A stretch of DNA of 64,000 nucleotides from Ruminococcus sp. GTDB lineage: Bacteria; Bacillota; Clostridia; Oscillospirales; Ruminococcaceae. Position 1 is the first letter of the stretch. Each line of letters opens with the position of its first letter. This document shows, piece after piece, positions 35,998-44,057 of this stretch. Below the pieces are notes generated by a model, which was not told where the DNA came from, made no database searches, and worked only from the letters and a program-made list of their open reading frames with translations. A program made the position numbers and the translations under genes. The DNA lies in the NCBI GenBank assembly GCA_017484095.1, contig JAFUTU010000059.1, positions 38,949 to 102,948 on the forward strand, read 5' to 3'.

Positions 35998-36432
35998 ATG
36001 ACAGTAAAACAGCTTTCGGTATTTGCCGAGAACAGACCCGGAAGGATCTCTGCTATCACAGGCTTTATCGGTGATGCAGGCATAAATATAAGAGCTATCT
36101 CTGTTGCCGACACAAAAGATTTCGGCATTATGAGACTTATCGTTGACAACACTGAAAAAGCTATGAAGGTCCTTCAGGCAAACAACTGCACCGTAACACT
36201 TACAAACGTTATCGCTGTTACCGCGAACGATACTCCCGGCGGTATGGCTAAGATAATGGAGGCTCTTTATAAGGATAATATCAGTGTTGAGTATATGTAT
36301 TCGGCATTTATCAATCCTTCACAGAATACTGCCTGCCTGATACTCAGAGTCGATAATAACGACGCTGCCGTTACAGCCCTTGAGGAAGCTGGCTTCTCGC
36401 TCGTTTCCGAGGCAGAGCTTATGGAGATATAG
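35998..36432 (+). CDS. ACT-domain protein (two ACT modules)
   Basis: 144 residues with two tandem ACT folds: residues about 3-70 (QLSVFAENRPGRISAITGFI) and 72-140 (VTANDTPGGMAKIMEALY). No catalytic domain. Such stand-alone ACT proteins sit behind PaaK-type ligases in many Clostridia and may sense aromatic amino acids. AAGGAGGATG precedes the start. Confidence 0.9.
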   Translation: MTVKQLSVFAENRPGRISAITGFIGDAGINIRAISVADTKDFGIMRLIVDNTEKAMKVLQANNCTVTLTNVIAVTANDTPGGMAKIMEALYKDNISVEYMYSAFINPSQNTACLILRVDNNDAAVTALEEAGFSLVSEAELMEI

Positions 36433-36463
36433 CTGCAGCATTATGAGATAAAAAAATTAACTT

Positions 36464-36502
36464 AAAGACTCCGCTTGCATTTGGTGAGCGGAGCCTTTGT
36501 TT
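36464..36502 (+). terminator. terminator of the ior-ACT operon
   Basis: CTCCGCT pairs with AGCGGAG, extended by AAAG/CTTT with one mismatch, followed by TTTGTTTTC. Confidence 0.75.
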
Positions 36503-36509
36503 TCAATAG

Positions 36510-36551
36510 GTTAGTTATGACTAACTTTAAAATTGGTTAGTTTAATCTAAC
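36510..36551. promoter_or_regulatory. two GTTAG dyads upstream of the ferredoxin gene (candidate operators)
   Basis: GTTAGTTATGACTAAC (36510-36525) and GTTAGTTTAATCTAAC (36536-36551). Both are 16-bp dyads with a shared GTTAG half-site. Dyads of this size suit MarR-like dimeric regulators (inference). Confidence 0.5.
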
Positions 36552-36588
36552 TAATTATAAATTTTTCGTTAAATGTGGGTCGAACCGC

Positions 36589-36616
36589 TTGCAAAATTTA
36601 CAAAATGTGTTATTAT
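36589..36616 (+). promoter_or_regulatory. probable promoter of the ferredoxin gene
   Basis: TTGCAA (36589-36594), a 16-bp spacer, TATTAT (36611-36616). Confidence 0.5.
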
Positions 36617-36671
36617 ATAAGTGTAGAAGCAAAGAATTTTGTTATACGATTAAGAAATGGAGGATAATATT

Positions 36672-36842
36672 ATGGCATATGTAATTTCTGATGAGTGCAT
36701 CAGCTGCGGCGCTTGCGCTGATGGCTGTCCTGTAGGAGCAATATCTGAGGGTGACGGAAAGTATGTTATCGATGATTCCGCTTGCATCGACTGCGGAGCT
36801 TGCGAGGCTGCTTGTCCTGTTGGAGCACCTTCTGCTCAGTAA
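36672..36842 (+). CDS. 2[4Fe-4S] ferredoxin
   Basis: 56 residues from the ATG at 36672, with GGAGG upstream. Two clusters: CISCGACADGCPVGAI and CIDCGACEAACPVGAP, the classical clostridial pattern. It is a low-potential electron carrier and likely acceptor for ferredoxin-dependent enzymes such as IorAB upstream, though it has its own promoter and terminator. Confidence 0.95.
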   Translation: MAYVISDECISCGACADGCPVGAISEGDGKYVIDDSACIDCGACEAACPVGAPSAQ

Positions 36843-36855
36843 TTATAATGAAACG

Positions 36856-36888
36856 GCGTCTGTCTTCGGGCAGACGCTTATTTTTTTG
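36856..36888 (+). terminator. terminator of the ferredoxin gene
   Basis: GCGTCTG pairs with CAGACGC, followed by TTATTTTTTT. Confidence 0.9.
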
Positions 36889-37282
36889 TCATCTTTCAGA
36901 AGTTTAACACTAACCTATCACAAAGCAGGGGTATCATAATATCAAGAAAGATAAAGCATATACTTTTTTCTCCATATAATTCTATACTTTGGTTTTGTGC
37001 TCTCCGTGTTGTCGGGGAGCATAAAATTTTGTACACTTTTTTACATAGTTGATATCTTATAGCTCGGAAAAATGGGAATTTGTAAATTAGATGTCCCTTT
37101 TTTTGTATTATTAATATAAGTTTTAAATATTTTGTGAAAAATGCCGAAAAATGCGGTTGAAATTTTAAATTCGGGAGCAAAACGCACAAGCTGGGAAATA
37201 TTTTATTCATAAACAGTTTAAAAATTGCTTCAGAAGATAACATTTTAAACGTTTTCGATTACATTTTGATTACAAAATGAGC
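36889..37282. other. long AT-rich intergenic region
   Basis: About 390 bases with no convincing gene. A hairpin TGCTCTCCG/CGGGGAGCA lies at about 36996-37020. The rest is AT-rich upstream DNA of the transglutaminase-like gene. A small regulatory RNA cannot be ruled out. Confidence 0.4.
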
Positions 37283-37311
37283 TTGACAATCGTAACTGTT
37301 TGTTATATACT
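37283..37311 (+). promoter_or_regulatory. promoter of the transglutaminase-like gene
   Basis: Consensus TTGACA (37283-37288), a 17-bp spacer, TATACT (37306-37311). Confidence 0.8.
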
Positions 37312-37380
37312 GTATTCAGTCGCCTTTTAAGGGGATAATTGTACATTTTTTGACATGGTTTACGTAAGGAGGTGTTTGAA

Positions 37381-38646
37381 ATGGGTTATCTCAGAACGGG
37401 GCTTTCACGTTCTGCGGCAGTGCTTACGGCGTGCGGAGTGCTGGCTGTATCTGGTGTGATATTTGCAAATGTTGACCGTACAGCTATAGAGCCTTCAAAG
37501 ACTCTTCCGCCCGACCAGTCGTATGTTGAAGAAGAGCAGACTGTATATGCAGGAGTTATGGGAGATGTTACTATCCCCGAACCGGAAACGGTAACTCAGG
37601 TTCAGACATCTGCTTTGATAACTGATAAGCAGGATGAAGCTCCGGCTGATGATGAGAAAGAGCCTGCAAAGACCACGGTAAAGACCACTGAGGTAAGAGA
37701 ACCGGTCGGCATCGTAGAGGTAAAGATCGAGCCGCCGAAGGAGACCGCAGCGAAAAAGACCACTGAAACTGCAAAAGCTCCCGAGGAGGAACAGTTTGAG
37801 GAGCCTGAGCAGACAGCTGTAAAGGTCGATTCGCCTGCAGTTTATGACGGTGATGAGCCTGCCGAGCCTGTTGAGACTACAGAGGTGATAACTACAACTG
37901 CTCCCGAGACTTCTCAGACTACCGCTGAAACAACAGTTGAGCAGGTACAGACAACAACTACCACAACAGCAGCTCCTGTTGAAATAACTGTGACTACAAC
38001 TACAACAGCAGCTGTGACAGAGCCCGCACCCGTAACAACTACGACTACCACAGCGGCGCCTGTTACTGCAACAACACCTGTTACCACTACTACCAAGGCA
38101 CCTGCGGTAACTACTACAACGACAGCTAAGCCTGCCGAGCCTGCACCTGTTGTCAATGATAACGGCGCAACTCCCGAGCAGAGACTTAATAGCGCAGTAC
38201 TGTCACCGAATATCTGCCTTACAGGCACCGATGATGTTCTGGTAAGAACATATCTTGCTAAGATAGTTAATGACTCTATGAGCAATTATCAGAAGGCTCT
38301 TGCTATTTATGACTACCTTATAAAGAATACCTACTATGCATACGGCGGCTGGTCACAGCCATTTACATCCGTTTTGGTAAACGGCTTCGGCACCTGTACC
38401 GAGTATTCAAGAGTTTACGCTGCAATGCTCAGGTATATAGGCTTTGATGCAAAGACGGTCGAAGGTCAGACAGCTCTCGCAAGGGGCGGTTACGGATACC
38501 ATATGTGGGTAGAGGTAACGATCAACGGTCAGGTCTATGTGATGGATCCTCAGGTCGATGACAATATGTCCTCGGCAGCGGTGATCTCACACGCAAGGTT
38601 CTGCAAGACCTATTCCGAGGTCGCAGGTAATTATATCAAAGAATAA
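37381..38646 (+). CDS. secreted/anchored transglutaminase-like protein with Thr-rich linker
   Basis: 421 residues, start after AAGGAGGT. A signal or membrane segment covers about 11-30. An acidic, Pro/Glu-rich stretch is followed by a Thr/Pro/Ala-rich linker (about 165-265, TTTTTTAAPVT style). The C-terminal transglutaminase core shows Cys339 (FGTCTEYS), His374 (YHMWVEV) and Asp389 (VMDPQVDD), the papain-like triad. Such domains act as surface peptidases or cross-linkers. The linker resembles those in Ruminococcus surface enzymes. Confidence 0.85.
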   Translation: MGYLRTGLSRSAAVLTACGVLAVSGVIFANVDRTAIEPSKTLPPDQSYVEEEQTVYAGVMGDVTIPEPETVTQVQTSALITDKQDEAPADDEKEPAKTTVKTTEVREPVGIVEVKIEPPKETAAKKTTETAKAPEEEQFEEPEQTAVKVDSPAVYDGDEPAEPVETTEVITTTAPETSQTTAETTVEQVQTTTTTTAAPVEITVTTTTTAAVTEPAPVTTTTTTAAPVTATTPVTTTTKAPAVTTTTTAKPAEPAPVVNDNGATPEQRLNSAVLSPNICLTGTDDVLVRTYLAKIVNDSMSNYQKALAIYDYLIKNTYYAYGGWSQPFTSVLVNGFGTCTEYSRVYAAMLRYIGFDAKTVEGQTALARGGYGYHMWVEVTINGQVYVMDPQVDDNMSSAAVISHARFCKTYSEVAGNYIKE

Positions 38647-38651
38647 TTTTG

Positions 38652-38688
38652 CAGCACTGCACTGAAAAATGTGCGGTGCTGTATTTTT
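38652..38688 (+). terminator. terminator after the transglutaminase-like gene
   Basis: CAGCACTGCAC pairs with GTGCGGTGCTG (one G-U), followed by TATTTTT. Confidence 0.85.
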
Positions 38689-38693
38689 CCTTC

Positions 38694-38722
38694 TTGACAG
38701 AACGTTTGTTCTGTGGTATAAT
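38694..38722 (+). promoter_or_regulatory. consensus promoter of the Y-family polymerase gene
   Basis: Perfect TTGACA (38694-38699), 17-bp spacer, TATAAT (38717-38722). A LexA box fills most of the spacer. Confidence 0.9.
38700..38711. promoter_or_regulatory. LexA (DinR) box 1
   Basis: GAACGTTTGTTC matches GAAC-N4-GTTC exactly and lies between the -35 and -10 boxes. Confidence 0.85.
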
Positions 38723-38728
38723 CTACTA

Positions 38729-38740
38729 GAACAAATGTTC
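38729..38740. promoter_or_regulatory. LexA (DinR) box 2
   Basis: GAACAAATGTTC matches GAAC-N4-GTTC exactly and covers the likely transcription start. Centre-to-centre distance to box 1 is 29 bp. Confidence 0.85.
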
Positions 38741-38772
38741 TGGTAGATTGCTTTGTGTATGGAGGGATGAAT

Positions 38773-40020
38773 ATGGCAAGAAGCATACTGCACATAGATA
38801 TAAATAACTGCTATGCGTCTATCGAAACAAAGCTGCACCCCGAGCTGAGAGGAAAATTTGTAGCGGTCGCCGGGAGCGTGGAGGAAAGGCACGGTATAAT
38901 ACTTGCAAAAAATGAAAAGGCAAAGGCTATGGGCGTCAAAACGGGCGAGCCTATCTGGCAGGCAAAGCAGAAATGCCCCGAGCTTATTACTGTGGCGCCG
39001 CATTATGATGAGTATTTAAAATACTCAAGGGCGGCACACCTTATATATGAGAGGTATACCGACAGGATAGAGCCTTTCGGCATAGACGAGTGCTGGCTCG
39101 ATGTTACCTGCACAAGAAGAGATATGGATGCGGTTGCTGATGAGATCAGAGAAACTGTGAAAAAAGAGCTTGGTATAACGGTGTCGGTAGGGGCAAGCTT
39201 CAACAAGATATTTGCAAAGCTCGGCTCCGACATGAAAAAGCCTGACGGCACCACCGTCATAAGAAAAGATGATTTCAGAGAGAAGATATGGCACCTGCCT
39301 GCGTCTGAGCTTTTATATATCGGCAGGTCAACAACGGCTAAACTGGCAGAGCACGGAATATTCACGATAGGGCAGCTTGCCTGTACCCCTGCGGACACCA
39401 TGGGCAGCTGGCTAGGCAAGTGGGGAAGAGTTCTGTGGATATATGCAAACGGTCTTGATAATACACCAATAGACCTTATGGGCACCGAAAAGGTAATAAA
39501 ATCAGTATCAAACGGAACTACATCTTACCGTGACCTGAAAAACGATGATGATGTGAGGATACTTACGGCGGCTCTTTCGGAAAGCGTTGCCTCAAGGCTT
39601 AGAAAGCACGGCTACAGAAGCTCGGGAGTGTCTGTGGCGATAAGAAATGCTGAGCTTAAAGTCTATTCAAGGCAGTGCGTCCTTTCAAGGCCTGTCAATG
39701 ACGGCACAGAGATAGCAAAACGGGCATTCTCTCTATATAAGCAGTCATACGACTGGTCAGGCGGTATACCTATACGGTCGATAACTGTGGGGTGCTTTAG
39801 TTTGTGCAGCGAGGAAACTGCCATACAGACTGACTTTTTCAGCTCCGCCCAGAGGATAATAAAGAGAGAAAAGCTCAATACCGCCGTGGATAAGATAAGG
39901 GAGCGCTACGGCTATAATTCTATAAATAACGGGCGCGTGGCATCTGACCATGAGTTTTTCAGGTTCGATGCAAGACTGCAAAACGAGATACACCCTGTAG
40001 GTCTGACGGGCAGCCTTTAG
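38773..40020 (+). CDS. dinB: Y-family DNA polymerase (DinB/Pol IV type)
   Basis: 415 residues from the ATG at 38773 (MARSILHID), with GGAGGG upstream. Catalytic motifs are HIDINNCYASIE and GIDECWLDVT. Helix-hairpin-helix region and little-finger domain follow. No clear beta-clamp motif was checked. It performs translesion synthesis. Two perfect LexA boxes at the promoter indicate SOS induction. Confidence 0.93.
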   Translation: MARSILHIDINNCYASIETKLHPELRGKFVAVAGSVEERHGIILAKNEKAKAMGVKTGEPIWQAKQKCPELITVAPHYDEYLKYSRAAHLIYERYTDRIEPFGIDECWLDVTCTRRDMDAVADEIRETVKKELGITVSVGASFNKIFAKLGSDMKKPDGTTVIRKDDFREKIWHLPASELLYIGRSTTAKLAEHGIFTIGQLACTPADTMGSWLGKWGRVLWIYANGLDNTPIDLMGTEKVIKSVSNGTTSYRDLKNDDDVRILTAALSESVASRLRKHGYRSSGVSVAIRNAELKVYSRQCVLSRPVNDGTEIAKRAFSLYKQSYDWSGGIPIRSITVGCFSLCSEETAIQTDFFSSAQRIIKREKLNTAVDKIRERYGYNSINNGRVASDHEFFRFDARLQNEIHPVGLTGSL

Positions 40021-40122
40021 CTCTGAAAAATGGGTGAAAAATCTACAAATTTATCAATATAGCTATTTTTTTAGCCGATGAAATTTACAGTTTGTTCAAA
40101 ATATTGAAAATTAAAAAATGTG

Positions 40123-40151
40123 TAGACAAATCAAGAGCTTTGTGGTATAAT
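40123..40151 (+). promoter_or_regulatory. promoter of the L,D-transpeptidase gene
   Basis: TAGACA (40123-40128), a 17-bp spacer ending TGTGG, TATAAT (40146-40151). Confidence 0.75.
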
Positions 40152-40223
40152 ATTTGTACCTGTAGGATTGTATACTTTTTTGGAAGATGATCTGATATAA
40201 ACTTTTGTGAGGAATGATATAAA

Positions 40224-41729
40224 TTGAGTACTGCGGCTAAAAAAAGAAGAAAAAAGAAAGGGCTGGCGGTAGGAGTTATCTGCGGTGCTATCGCGGCATC
40301 GCTCGTAGTGATAACGCTTGTTGCATATCTTATAGGAAGGTCATATTACAGTGATAAGTTCCTTAGCAACACATTTATAAACGGCAAAGATGTAAGCGGA
40401 AAGACTCTTGAGCAGGCTTATGATATCTTAGGAGCCAATGATATCCCTTACAAGATGACCGTTACCACAGTCAGCGGAAAGCAGTTTGATATCGAGATGA
40501 GCGATATCGACTACACTCTCAGCTCAAAGAAGACCATAAAGGGCTACTTTGACCAGAGAAAGGTAGGCTCGTGGTTCCTGTCACTTTCGGGAAAGAAAAA
40601 CTATGAATATATAGATACTATCAGCTACAATAAGACAAAGCTTGATAATATAATCAAGAGCACCGACTGGGGCGACACCGAAACTACCAATGCAGTGCTT
40701 GTGCTTAATGACGACAGCACGGGCTATTCCATAACGCCTGAATCTCAGGGCGATAAGATAGCCGATATGAACAGGCTGATAGCTCTTGTGAACACAGCTG
40801 TTGCAAACGGAGATACTGCTGTAGTTCTCGATAAGGACAGCGGCTGCTATGCTGAACCCGATATAAAAACAGCTGACCTTCAGGAAAAATGCGACGGGCT
40901 CAACAACATTTTCAATATGTCGATAACCTATGACTTTGACTACACCACCGAGACCCTCACGGGTGACAAGCTTATGGAGATGCTCACGATAAATGAGGAT
41001 CTGACATATGATGTTGATGAGGATATGGCGATGAAGTATGTTGAGTATCTTGCTGAGAAGTACGATACCTTCAACAAGCACAGAAAGTTCCATTCGACAA
41101 AGCAGGGCGATATAATCGTTCCGCCAAGCACCGATGCAAAGTACGGCTGGTGGATAGATCAGCAGAGGACCTGTGATGAGCTGGTACAGATGATCTACGA
41201 TGGCAGAAGCATAGAGAATGTAGACCCTATCTACTATGAGGACGGATACTACGTTTATACAGGCGTTGAAGAGGCAAGAACTGCCGAGGACGATATCGGA
41301 GATACCTATATAGAGGTAGACCTCACGGCACAGCACCTTTGGTATTATGTTAAGGGCAAGCTTGAATATGACTGCGGCATAGTTTCCGGTCAGACCACCT
41401 CAAGAGCAAGGACCACCTTCCCGGGAGTGTATAAGCTCTGGTCGAAGGAGGCAGATCACCGTATGAAGGACAGAAATGCCGACGGTGAGGAGTGGGACGT
41501 TAAGTGCAACTTCTGGAATAATGTTTCGCTGTGCGGCATAGGTCTTCATGACAGTACATGGAGAGGAAACAATGTCGGCGGTGAGATATACAAGTGGAAC
41601 GGCTCTCACGGCTGTATCAATATGACTTATGACAGCGCAAAGTATATTTTCGATAATGTTGAGATCGGAACTCCTGTCGTAATGTTCTACAAGAGTGACA
41701 ACAGTGACGACTGGATGACGATCTATTGA
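40224..41729 (+). CDS. L,D-transpeptidase (YkuD) with peptidoglycan-binding region
   Basis: 501 residues from a TTG start at 40224, with GTGAGGAA upstream. A basic N-terminus (KKRRKKKG) precedes one membrane anchor (about 14-38). Residues of about 60-330 resemble the PG-binding_4/VanW-associated repeats. The YkuD core has GLHDSTWRG and SHGCINM (Cys near 470). It makes 3-3 cross-links in peptidoglycan or attaches ligands. It is followed by a terminator and an M15 peptidase, another wall enzyme. Confidence 0.9.
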   Translation: MSTAAKKRRKKKGLAVGVICGAIAASLVVITLVAYLIGRSYYSDKFLSNTFINGKDVSGKTLEQAYDILGANDIPYKMTVTTVSGKQFDIEMSDIDYTLSSKKTIKGYFDQRKVGSWFLSLSGKKNYEYIDTISYNKTKLDNIIKSTDWGDTETTNAVLVLNDDSTGYSITPESQGDKIADMNRLIALVNTAVANGDTAVVLDKDSGCYAEPDIKTADLQEKCDGLNNIFNMSITYDFDYTTETLTGDKLMEMLTINEDLTYDVDEDMAMKYVEYLAEKYDTFNKHRKFHSTKQGDIIVPPSTDAKYGWWIDQQRTCDELVQMIYDGRSIENVDPIYYEDGYYVYTGVEEARTAEDDIGDTYIEVDLTAQHLWYYVKGKLEYDCGIVSGQTTSRARTTFPGVYKLWSKEADHRMKDRNADGEEWDVKCNFWNNVSLCGIGLHDSTWRGNNVGGEIYKWNGSHGCINMTYDSAKYIFDNVEIGTPVVMFYKSDNSDDWMTIY

Positions 41730-41743
41730 TCTTAATAATTACG

Positions 41744-41770
41744 AGCGGACGGGAAACTGTCCGCTTTTCT
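41744..41770 (+). terminator. terminator after the L,D-transpeptidase gene
   Basis: AGCGGAC pairs with GTCCGCT around an 8-base loop, followed by TTTCT. Confidence 0.7.
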
Positions 41771-41791
41771 GTACACTAAAGAGGTGGTATG

Positions 41792-42433
41792 ATGAAGCAG
41801 ATAAAGCTGCGTGAAGGCTTCACGGCGCAGGATATACCCGAGGGTATCATAAAGCTGATAACGGGAGTGTCCTACAAGGAGAATGATAATATAGGTCTCG
41901 ATGATCTCAGCTATCTGAAGGTGCAGCATCATGACTTTGAGCATAATGTGCGCGAGGGTGAGCTAATAGTGAACAGGCGTCTGGCACGGGAGGTGCTGGA
42001 GATATTCGCAGAGCTCTTCGATAACGGATATGAGATAGAAAAAATAAGGCTTGTTGATAATTACGGCGCTGACGATGACCTCTCAATGGCGGATAATAAC
42101 AGCTCAGCCTTTAATTACCGCGTGGTCTCGGGAACACAGACTGTTTCGGCGCACGGCTACGGCAGGGCGGTCGATATAAATCCTCTTTATAATCCTTACA
42201 TCGTCGGTGATAAGATAATGCCGCCGAACGGAGAGCCTTATGCAGACAGGTCAGGGTCATTCAAATATAAGATCGATGAGAACGATCTGTGCTATAAAGT
42301 GTTCACTAGGCGCGGCTGGAAATGGGGCGGCCACTGGAAAACACAGAAGGATTATCAGCACTTCTATAAGGAGAGAAAGCATCCCGTCAGAACAGTTATC
42401 AGAAGAATAAAGAAAGCAGGGCAGAGCGTATAA
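41792..42433 (+). CDS. M15-family peptidase (D-Ala-D-Ala carboxypeptidase-like)
   Basis: 213 residues (214 from the ATG at 41789); GAGGTGG favours the second ATG. Zinc motifs of the M15 family: SAHGYGRAVDINP (His, Asp) and GWKWGGHW...DYQHF (His). M15 enzymes trim peptidoglycan stem peptides, or cleave L-Ala-D-Glu bonds in endolysins. There is no signal peptide, so it may act inside the cell or be released by lysis. Confidence 0.85.
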   Translation: MKQIKLREGFTAQDIPEGIIKLITGVSYKENDNIGLDDLSYLKVQHHDFEHNVREGELIVNRRLAREVLEIFAELFDNGYEIEKIRLVDNYGADDDLSMADNNSSAFNYRVVSGTQTVSAHGYGRAVDINPLYNPYIVGDKIMPPNGEPYADRSGSFKYKIDENDLCYKVFTRRGWKWGGHWKTQKDYQHFYKERKHPVRTVIRRIKKAGQSV

Positions 42434-42448
42434 AAGCGTTCTGCCCTG
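42417..42448 (+). repeat. 12-bp hairpin spanning the M15 stop codon
   Basis: CAGGGCAGAGCG pairs with CGTTCTGCCCTG (one G-U) around a short AT loop that includes the stop codon. There is no T tract. Confidence 0.55.
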
Positions 42449-42523
42449 AACGTTTACAGGGGCAGCTGCATAGTATATCTCAGCGGATAATTGGTCGGGA
42501 TATCTGCGAGAATAACGAAAGAG

Positions 42524-42739
42524 ATGAAGAGCGTGAAAAAATATCTGATAGCAATGAGATCAATAACCTATGCGATAAAGGCTAAGGAGCTGCTCAATAA
42601 GCTCGGCTTCTACTGTGAGATAGAGAAAACTCCGAAGGGGCTGAGTTCTGGCTGCGGCTACTCGATCAGGGTGGACGGCGAAAAGGAAAAAATAAAAAAG
42701 CTCCTTAAAGACCGCGGCATATGGTTCAGAGAAGGATAG
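42524..42739 (+). CDS. DUF3343 protein (putative Se/S carrier)
   Basis: 71 residues. The N-terminus YLIAMRSITYAIKAKELLNK and the central SSGCGYSIRV are typical of DUF3343. Start at 42524 is uncertain because the ribosome site is weak; a GTG at 42533 is possible. The family is linked to selenium or sulfur trafficking with class V desulfurases, and such a gene follows 49 bases downstream. Confidence 0.85.
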   Translation: MKSVKKYLIAMRSITYAIKAKELLNKLGFYCEIEKTPKGLSSGCGYSIRVDGEKEKIKKLLKDRGIWFREG

Positions 42740-42788
42740 GGGAGCCTGTAAAGTGATACAGCGGCACAGGCTCGTATATAGGTGAGCA

Positions 42789-43925
42789 ATGAAACAAACC
42801 ATTATTAATTTTGATAATTCGGCAACAAGCTTTCCGAAGCCTTTGAGCGTCAGAAGGGCTTGCGCCGAGGCGCTTGAACGCTACGGCGGAAACCCCGGGC
42901 GCAGCGGCCATAAGCTTTCGCTGAGAGCAGCCGAAAAGGTCTATGAAACGAGAAGCCTTGCAGCCAGAATGTTCGGCGCTGAGCCTGAGAACACCGCCCT
43001 TACGGCAAACTGTACCTATGCGCTCAATATGGCGATAAAAGGCATAATGCAGTACGGCGGCCACATTATAATCTCTCCGTATGAGCATAACTCAGTTGCG
43101 AGACCTGTTCACAGGCTCACAGAGACCTCAAGGGTGAATGTGTCGATCGGCAAGGTGTATGACGATGATGATGAGACCGTTAAGGCGTTTGAAGAACTGA
43201 TAAATGAAAAGACCAAGTGCATCTGCGTGACGGCTGCTTCAAATGTCACGGGCAGGGTGCTGCCGCTGAAAAAGCTGGGCGAGCTCTGCCGAAAGCACGG
43301 TATCTGCTTTATTGTTGACGGTGCACAGGCGTGCGGCGTTCAGGATATAAAGCTGTCAGACGGGATAAACCTTATTTGTACAGCAGGGCATAAGTCTCTT
43401 TACGGGCCAAGCGGCACGGGGCTTCTCATAACTGACGGTGAGTTCCCTCTCTCTACTATCATCGAGGGCGGAACGGGCGCTACCTCGGCGGAGCTGATAC
43501 AGACACCCACGATGCCTGAAAAGCTGGAGAGCGGCACAGTGAACACTGTGGGCATAATAGGGCTCGGCGAGGGCATTAAATTCGTTCAGAGACGAGGTCT
43601 CGACAGGATAAAACAGCACGAAGAAAACCTTTGCAAACGCTTTGTCAGCGGCGTCAGTGGGGTCAGGGGCATTAGGTTCTATGAGGGAGATGTGAAAAAA
43701 CTGCCTATAGTTGCCTTCAATATCGGTGATATCCCCTCCGAGCAGGTAGCCTCAGCGCTCAGTGAAAAGGGGTTTGCTCTTAGAGGAGGACTGCAGTGTG
43801 CGCCTCTGGCTCATAAGACGATAGGCACTCTCGCGCAGGGAACAGTAAGGTTCTCACCCTCCGTTTTCAATACCGAACAGCAGGTCGACAGGCTGGTCAG
43901 TGCAGTTAAAGGGCTGGCTGTGTGA
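42789..43925 (+). CDS. cysteine desulfurase-like class V aminotransferase (TIGR01977 type)
   Basis: 378 residues, start after AGGTGAG. PLP lysine Lys202 is in TAGHKSLYGPSGTG; Cys337 in RGGLQCAPLAHK is the persulfide cysteine position. FDNSATSFPKP at the N-terminus is typical of the EF2568-like group. It likely removes sulfur or selenium from Cys/Sec. The DUF3343 gene upstream supports a role in Se/S supply. Confidence 0.9.
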   Translation: MKQTIINFDNSATSFPKPLSVRRACAEALERYGGNPGRSGHKLSLRAAEKVYETRSLAARMFGAEPENTALTANCTYALNMAIKGIMQYGGHIIISPYEHNSVARPVHRLTETSRVNVSIGKVYDDDDETVKAFEELINEKTKCICVTAASNVTGRVLPLKKLGELCRKHGICFIVDGAQACGVQDIKLSDGINLICTAGHKSLYGPSGTGLLITDGEFPLSTIIEGGTGATSAELIQTPTMPEKLESGTVNTVGIIGLGEGIKFVQRRGLDRIKQHEENLCKRFVSGVSGVRGIRFYEGDVKKLPIVAFNIGDIPSEQVASALSEKGFALRGGLQCAPLAHKTIGTLAQGTVRFSPSVFNTEQQVDRLVSAVKGLAV

Positions 43926-43953
43926 ATATTTGATGATATTTGACGTTTTGTGC

Positions 43954-43982
43954 TTGCATTTTGTTCGGGACTGTGGTATACT
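43954..43982 (+). promoter_or_regulatory. promoter of the cell-wall-binding-repeat gene
   Basis: TTGCAT (43954-43959), a 17-bp spacer ending TGTGG, TATACT (43977-43982). Confidence 0.75.
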
Positions 43983-43994
43983 GTAAATGTATTA

Positions 43995-44026
43995 GTCTGT
44001 CTGTCTGAAATTACGGACAGACAGAC
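43995..44026 (+). repeat. hairpin with repeated GTCT units in the 5' leader
   Basis: GTCTGTCTGTC pairs perfectly with GACAGACAGAC, immediately downstream of the promoter. Without a T run it is a leader stem, perhaps stabilising the mRNA. Confidence 0.6.
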
Positions 44027-44057
44027 AATCCATACAGCGGAGGGCTGAAACGTTTTT

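Noticed and set aside
36889..37280. Small protein genes in the AT-rich stretch after ferredoxin
   Set aside because: A minus-strand frame of 115 codons exists but has poor start context and AT-driven low-complexity sequence.
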